Positions 12,225 to 16,047 of a DNA stretch of 16,047 bases are shown here, piece after piece; the first letter of the stretch is position 1, and every line of letters begins with the position of its first letter. The translations under genes and the position numbers were made by a program. Under the pieces are notes generated by a model. It did no database searches. It had not been told where the DNA came from and saw only the letters and a list, made by a program, of their open reading frames with translations. The stretch is from Methanoregula sp. UBA247 (GTDB taxonomy: Archaea > Halobacteriota > Methanomicrobia > Methanomicrobiales > Methanospirillaceae): assembly GCA_002495055.1 (NCBI GenBank), contig DADR01000020.1:76459-92505 (forward strand), in the 5' to 3' direction.

Positions 12225-13205
12225 ATGGATACGGCTGTTTTTTTTGAGGGGATACGAGGAGTTTTTTATTTTTTTCTGCTCTTATTAGTTCCCGGTTTTG
12301 CCCTCTCGCTGGTCATATTCCCCCGCCCGGCCTCATTGAGTATCATCGACCGGCTGGTATATTCCACGGTGCTGGGTATCAGTTCAGGTATCGCCATCAT
12401 GCTTTTTATGGATGTTGTGCCCGGGCTTGACACAACGCCAGCTAACCTGATCCTGGTAATCGGTGTTTTTTCAGTTCTTTTACTCATGTTCTGGGGGTGT
12501 GAGCGATGGTACCTGAACAACCGGCAAAAAAAGCGCAAAAAACCGCAAAGCTCAGCTGACAAACAGGAGCCCTGGAGTTATTATTCCCGGGAAACAAACA
12601 CCGCACCGGACCAGTTCCGGCAGGACACCGGGGCTGTCACAGCCGGCGACATACCGGTCCAACCGGACAAAAACCCCCTGCCGGGGGAGGTATGGCCGGG
12701 CATTGAAACGGGGGGGACAGTAAAGGTTCCGGAAGTTCAGATCAGGGATAAACCACACAAAACCCCCGAATGGACGGTAGTCCCGTCGGACGTGGAACCT
12801 GCGGGAATCAAAAAGGTTTCGGGAATTCTCACCGGCGTTGAACAACAAAAGGAGCCAAAGAGCCCGGCAATTCGGCCACGGATCCTGCTGAAGGATATCC
12901 ATGAACACCTGGTAACACCGGCCGGTGTTGAACCCAAAAAAGTTCTTACGCGCCAAAACGTGCTACCTCGTGTCGTGTCAAATGAGATGCTGAAACATGA
13001 GGAAACCACGATTGTCGTTGAATCAATCAAAAAATTACAAAAGGACATCCTGCGGGACCTGGACATGTTTTACGTTTTACCGGACTCGTTGAAGAGGTCC
13101 GGGCAGAACATCGAAAATGTCCGGATTCCCGGCAAGGCTGATGTCAACAAAAAACTGGCCGAGGTTCAGGAAGAATTGAATAACCTGGACTGGCTCTATG
13201 AATAG
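12225..13205 (+). CDS. Membrane protein with DUF1616-like N-terminus and long soluble tail
   Basis: A 326-residue protein from ATG 12225. Three hydrophobic segments lie at about 12-31, 46-66 and 74-93. The N-terminal arrangement (FFLLLLVPGFALSLVIFPRP, then IDRLVYSTVLGISSGIAI) resembles the start of DUF1616 membrane proteins, which have a PGY..FP..ieR pattern. After the third segment comes a basic stretch (NNRQKKRKKPQ), so by the positive-inside rule the remaining 220 residues should be cytoplasmic. That tail is Pro/Lys-rich and probably disordered to about residue 255, and ends in a predicted coiled coil (SIKKLQKDILRDLDM and NKKLAEVQEELNNLDW). The upstream in-frame ATG 12165 lies before the TATA box and is rejected. 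The function is unknown. Confidence 0.7.
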   Translation: MDTAVFFEGIRGVFYFFLLLLVPGFALSLVIFPRPASLSIIDRLVYSTVLGISSGIAIMLFMDVVPGLDTTPANLILVIGVFSVLLLMFWGCERWYLNNRQKKRKKPQSSADKQEPWSYYSRETNTAPDQFRQDTGAVTAGDIPVQPDKNPLPGEVWPGIETGGTVKVPEVQIRDKPHKTPEWTVVPSDVEPAGIKKVSGILTGVEQQKEPKSPAIRPRILLKDIHEHLVTPAGVEPKKVLTRQNVLPRVVSNEMLKHEETTIVVESIKKLQKDILRDLDMFYVLPDSLKRSGQNIENVRIPGKADVNKKLAEVQEELNNLDWLYE

Positions 13206-13405
13206 CGATCCTGTGCAGATTTTTTCTACGAGCTGTTGACGATAGTTTCATAACGGCCAGAAAGGAAAGCCAACGTCCGTCAGGGTATCAGAACCTTTTG
13301 TTCGCTCCTGATTCTGCCAGATGTGCCCTGCCAGGACTGAATTGATTATCCATATGCATAAAAACTAAAAAAACGCATTCTGGTACCTGAAATTTCCGAT
13401 CCTTC
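13206..13405. other. Intergenic region, no gene recognised
   Basis: About 200 bp without a convincing ORF or RNA. The right end has a TATA-like GCATAAAAACT near 13355-13365 that can serve the following gene. Confidence 0.4.
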
Positions 13406-13996
13406 ATGCTCGCTGAACACATTATCTACTCCGCAGCACTTGCCGTTCTTGTCGGCATGGTTTTTTTTTGGTATACCGGAAGAGACCCTTCATGGATAAT
13501 CATCCTGTGTGCATGGGCTCCGGATATTGATCTGATTGCAAACCGGGTGCTGACCAGGTTCGGGTTTACCCTGCTGTTCGAAGGTCATGCGATCTCTCAT
13601 GGTGTATTTCATAATATCACAATAATGGTTATTTTTGGCATCCTGGTGGCATTTTTACTGCATCCTTTCGGCATAAAATTTTTTGATGCGTTAATTTTTT
13701 CCATCATCGGGTTTGGCACTCACCTGTTTGAAGATGCCCTGGTGTTCAAAGTGGGCTACCCGTACCTGTGGCCGTTTTCATCAAAAGTCCTGGGTTTTGG
13801 TTTACTTCCCACGATGCTCACCGAGGAAAATTATTTCAAAACCTTTTATGGCATAGCGAATACTGAAGTGTTGATTGTTGGCATGGTATTCCTGCTTGTC
13901 GCAATAATCATAAGGACCTATGTTGAAGGGGCATCATGGATACGCTGGTATATGCCGGAAAAGGTGTATGTAAAATTTTTCACCAATACAAGATAA
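13406..13996 (+). CDS. Membrane-bound metal-dependent hydrolase (YdjM/DUF457-like)
   Basis: A 196-residue protein with several hydrophobic segments (about 6-24, 30-37, 71-86, 93-106 and 152-170). Candidate metal ligands follow the YdjM-family pattern: APDIDL (Asp40, Asp42), HGVFHN (His65, His69) and THLFEDAL (His106, Asp110). Family members are called inner-membrane-associated metal-dependent hydrolases; the substrate is not known. The usual RG.THS motif appears here as SHGVFHN, so the match is to a divergent branch. The ATG follows a short AT-rich promoter-like stretch and has no Shine-Dalgarno. The gene is alone; the next plus-strand gene has its own TATA box. Confidence 0.8.
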   Translation: MLAEHIIYSAALAVLVGMVFFWYTGRDPSWIIILCAWAPDIDLIANRVLTRFGFTLLFEGHAISHGVFHNITIMVIFGILVAFLLHPFGIKFFDALIFSIIGFGTHLFEDALVFKVGYPYLWPFSSKVLGFGLLPTMLTEENYFKTFYGIANTEVLIVGMVFLLVAIIIRTYVEGASWIRWYMPEKVYVKFFTNTR

Positions 13997-14340
13997 ACAG
14001 GGCAGAAATGAGGACCTCTGCGGCACCCTCCTCCCACCCAAACAACGAAGGGAAAATTTTCTCACGGGGCACCTCACAGAATCGCGGGCCGGCCTGTTCT
14101 TCCGGCTCAAATATACGCAGGACCCCACAACCATTGAGCTCCATCATCGATGGTTCCGGGTATATGATCTAACCGGGGGGATTATCCGCAACCGAATCGG
14201 GAGTTCCTCACCGGCACTGCTCTTTTTATTACATTCTTTTCCTTTGTTTTTTGTACTGTTTTTCAGGTTACGCCTTGCAACCTCCAGGGTATTGTTTCAT
14301 GCCGGGAAGTTTGATCCATTCACCCGCTGTGGTTTGCCAA
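13997..14340. other. Intergenic region with an open but startless frame
   Basis: One plus-strand frame is free of stops from 13974 to TGA 14367-14369 (131 codons), with segments such as LFFRLKYTQDPTTIELHHRW and a hydrophobic FPLFFVLFF stretch. It contains no ATG or GTG and its first TTG is about 90 codons in. It may be the remnant of a membrane protein gene or a chance open frame. No family recognised. Confidence 0.25.
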
Positions 14341-14349
14341 TTTATAAAG
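14341..14349 (+). promoter_or_regulatory. TATA box of the PKD surface-protein gene
   Basis: TTTATAAAG is centred about 28 bp before ATG 14373, which fits a leaderless transcript. No Shine-Dalgarno is present before the ATG. Confidence 0.55.
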
Positions 14350-14372
14350 AGTGGTCGACAATCGATTGAACC

Positions 14373-16047
14373 ATGAGAATCTATACAAAATCAAGAACCA
14401 TCAGTCTGGTGGTCGGACTGATCCTTCTGACCCTGATACTGCCCGGGGTAGTATCGGCAGTTTCCCTGAACGCAACAGTAATAGCAACAACAATACCGTC
14501 ATCGATGAATGCCGGCCAGAGTTATCCGGTAACGGTAACCATGAAGAATACCGGGAGCACGACCTGGAATGAAGCAAGCAGGATACGTCTCGGAGGAATT
14601 GATGACAAAACCGGCGTTGCGGCACAATTCGGGCCGTACCGCATATCTCTTCCCGCGGGAACCAATGTCCTTCCGGGGGCGCGGTATACGTTCACGTTTA
14701 CCATGACGGCACCTGCCACACCCGGTTACTATACACCGAAATATAAGATGATCCAGGACGGGTACGGATGGTTCGGCGCCCGGGCGACCAAAACAATCGC
14801 GGTCGCAGCCCAGGCTGCAGGTTCATCGGTTGCCACTTCTGCCGTAACATCGACTGCAGCACAGGCAGTTTCCTCGTCAGTGCCTCCCACAGCAAAGTTT
14901 ACCTCCAATGTTACGCATGGCGGGTCCCCCTTGTTCGTGCAGTTCACTGACCAGTCAACCGGAACTGCACCCATGACCTACCACTGGGACTTTACCGACG
15001 GGGAAGGGAACCTCCCGGAGAACTCAATGAAAAACCCGGTCTGGAGATTCTGGGAAGATGCCGGAACATCCTATACCGTGACCCTGACCGTCACAAACGC
15101 GTATGGTTCTGACACCATCACAAAAACGGATTATATCCTGGTTGGAGATACCCGGCAACCGACACCAACATCGACACCAACCTCTACTCCAACACCTACT
15201 CCAACACCTACTCCGACAGCAACTCCGACAGCAACTCCGACAGCAACACCTACTCCGATTCCGACACAAGAATCTTCACCAGCTCCCTCCATCACGGTCA
15301 CGTCACCGAACGGTGGAGAAACCTGGAAACGAGGCACTTCCCAAACAGTCACATGGAGTTATACAGGCAGTCCCGGATCGACCGTGAAAATTGTACTGCT
15401 CAAGGCAGGTACTCAAGTTGGCACCATTGCCAGCAGTGTTTCAACAGGCAGTGGCGGAACGGGTTCCTATGTATGGCCGATGTCCACAGACGGGATGACT
15501 GGTAGTGATTTCAAGGTCAGCATTCAGAGCCTTAGCCAACCTGCTATCAAGGACACGAGCAACAATTACTTCACCGCTACCTCCCCGACATCGTTAAAAC
15601 TTCCCACTGCACAGTTCAGTGCCGGCACAACCTCGGGACAGACCCCGCTGACCGTCCAGTTTACGGATACATCCGTTTCAACCGGTACAACGACCTGTAA
15701 GTGGGACGTGAACAATGATGGCACCACCGATTATACGATAAAAAATCCTTCCCATACCTATACGGCGGCGGGAAGTTACACCGTAAAACTTACGGTGACG
15801 AATGCTACGGGAAGCGACGTTGAGACCAAAACAAATTATATCACCGTCACATCTTCTGCTACCACGCCCACACCAACCACAACAACACCAGTCGTAGTAG
15901 GGACATCAGGTGGGAATAGTGCGTATGGAGCCGGGACAACGTATGGCGGGTATGCCATCGGTGGCGGAGCAGGGTACCCGACGTATTCGGCATCAACCGC
16001 GACGTATGTCGTCACGACCCTCGCCCAGTTCAAGAGCCACATGGTCG
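14373..16047 (+). CDS. Secreted PKD/NBR1-like surface protein (3' end outside window)
   Basis: An open frame of 558 codons that runs off the window. Residues 1-29 are a signal peptide ending VVSA. Residues about 33-135 form an Ig-like domain of the NBR1 type (NAGQSYPVTVTMKNTGSTTW, later DGYGWFG). A PKD domain spans about 171-258 (YHWDFTDGEG, YTVTLTVTNAYG), then a Thr-Pro linker at about 260-295, a Kre9/KNH-like Ser-Thr-rich domain at about 307-402 (SPNGGETWKRGTSQTVTWSY), a second PKD at 410-494 (CKWDVNNDGTTDYT, SYTVKLTVTNATG), another Thr-Pro linker and a Gly/Tyr-rich stretch (about 510-545). This is a cell-surface or extracellular protein built from beta-sandwich modules, probably for adhesion or envelope structure. 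The C-terminal anchor is not visible. The start is set by the signal peptide and a TATA box at leaderless distance. Confidence 0.9.
   Translation, partial: MRIYTKSRTISLVVGLILLTLILPGVVSAVSLNATVIATTIPSSMNAGQSYPVTVTMKNTGSTTWNEASRIRLGGIDDKTGVAAQFGPYRISLPAGTNVLPGARYTFTFTMTAPATPGYYTPKYKMIQDGYGWFGARATKTIAVAAQAAGSSVATSAVTSTAAQAVSSSVPPTAKFTSNVTHGGSPLFVQFTDQSTGTAPMTYHWDFTDGEGNLPENSMKNPVWRFWEDAGTSYTVTLTVTNAYGSDTITKTDYILVGDTRQPTPTSTPTSTPTPTPTPTPTATPTATPTATPTPIPTQESSPAPSITVTSPNGGETWKRGTSQTVTWSYTGSPGSTVKIVLLKAGTQVGTIASSVSTGSGGTGSYVWPMSTDGMTGSDFKVSIQSLSQPAIKDTSNNYFTATSPTSLKLPTAQFSAGTTSGQTPLTVQFTDTSVSTGTTTCKWDVNNDGTTDYTIKNPSHTYTAAGSYTVKLTVTNATGSDVETKTNYITVTSSATTPTPTTTTPVVVGTSGGNSAYGAGTTYGGYAIGGGAGYPTYSASTATYVVTTLAQFKSHMV
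15161..15275 (+). repeat. Thr-Pro coding tandem repeat
   Basis: Imperfect short units, including three consecutive ACTCCGACAGCA copies (encoding TPTA) and several CCAACACCTACT-type copies (PTPT). They lie inside the surface-protein gene and encode the inter-domain linker. Such units can change copy number by slippage. They are not spaced like CRISPR repeats. Confidence 0.8.

Noticed and set aside
15161..15275. Possible CRISPR-like array
   Set aside because: Units are contiguous, in frame and encode a Thr-Pro linker; there are no unique spacers.
15131..15352. Val-Gly repeat ORF on the minus strand
   Set aside because: It is the complement of the Thr-Pro coding repeat.

Overview
The window reads as a chromosomal segment of a methanogenic archaeon, most likely Methanomicrobia/Methanomicrobiales (Methanoregula-like). 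This rests on an archaeal-type UMP kinase, a ThrRS with the archaeal DTD-like editing domain, an AmmeMemoRadiSam radical SAM enzyme beside a Mut7-C protein, PKD/NBR1-like surface proteins, a PEF-CTERM-like sorting tail, and TATA boxes about 27 bp before start codons (leaderless promoters). The genus is inferred from gene content only; no database search was run.

Layout. 1-2508: pyrH on the minus strand, with a 43-bp divergent gap to a plus-strand cluster of three Cys-pair proteins: a tiny zinc ribbon, amrS, and a Mut7-C RNase-like protein whose start overlaps the end of amrS. 2509-2914: about 400 bp holding a probable orphan transcript with a 35-codon ORF, a near-perfect Shine-Dalgarno and a hairpin plus T-run terminator. 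2915-3868: a minus-strand HprK-like P-loop kinase with no recognisable partner. 4058-5398: purB, preceded by two perfect palindromes and a TATA box that fits a leaderless start. 5481-7638: a membrane PAS histidine kinase overlapping a response regulator; the kinase lacks the phospho-acceptor His, while the regulator looks intact. 7718-9553: thrS. 9764-10006: an orphan antitoxin-like protein. 10316-10906: a secreted DUF4114 protein with an archaeosortase-type tail. 11229-11408: a 59-residue two-motif CxxCxGxG zinc-finger protein. 11533-12087: dcd (dCTP deaminase), divergent from a membrane protein with a DUF1616-like N-terminus (12225-13205). 13406-13996: a membrane metal-dependent hydrolase (YdjM/DUF457-like). 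14373-end: a large secreted PKD/NBR1-like/Kre9-like surface protein cut by the window edge.

How the genes fit together. Most of the window is housekeeping (pyrimidine and purine nucleotide synthesis, dCTP deamination, Thr-tRNA charging) mixed with lineage-specific signalling and envelope genes. No mobile element, CRISPR array, rRNA or tRNA was seen. The best second looks are the catalytically degenerate histidine kinase next to an intact response regulator, the orphan short transcript facing the HprK-like kinase, and the palindromic elements at the purB and DUF4114 promoters. I saw no clear multi-gene undescribed system; these are the nearest candidates.
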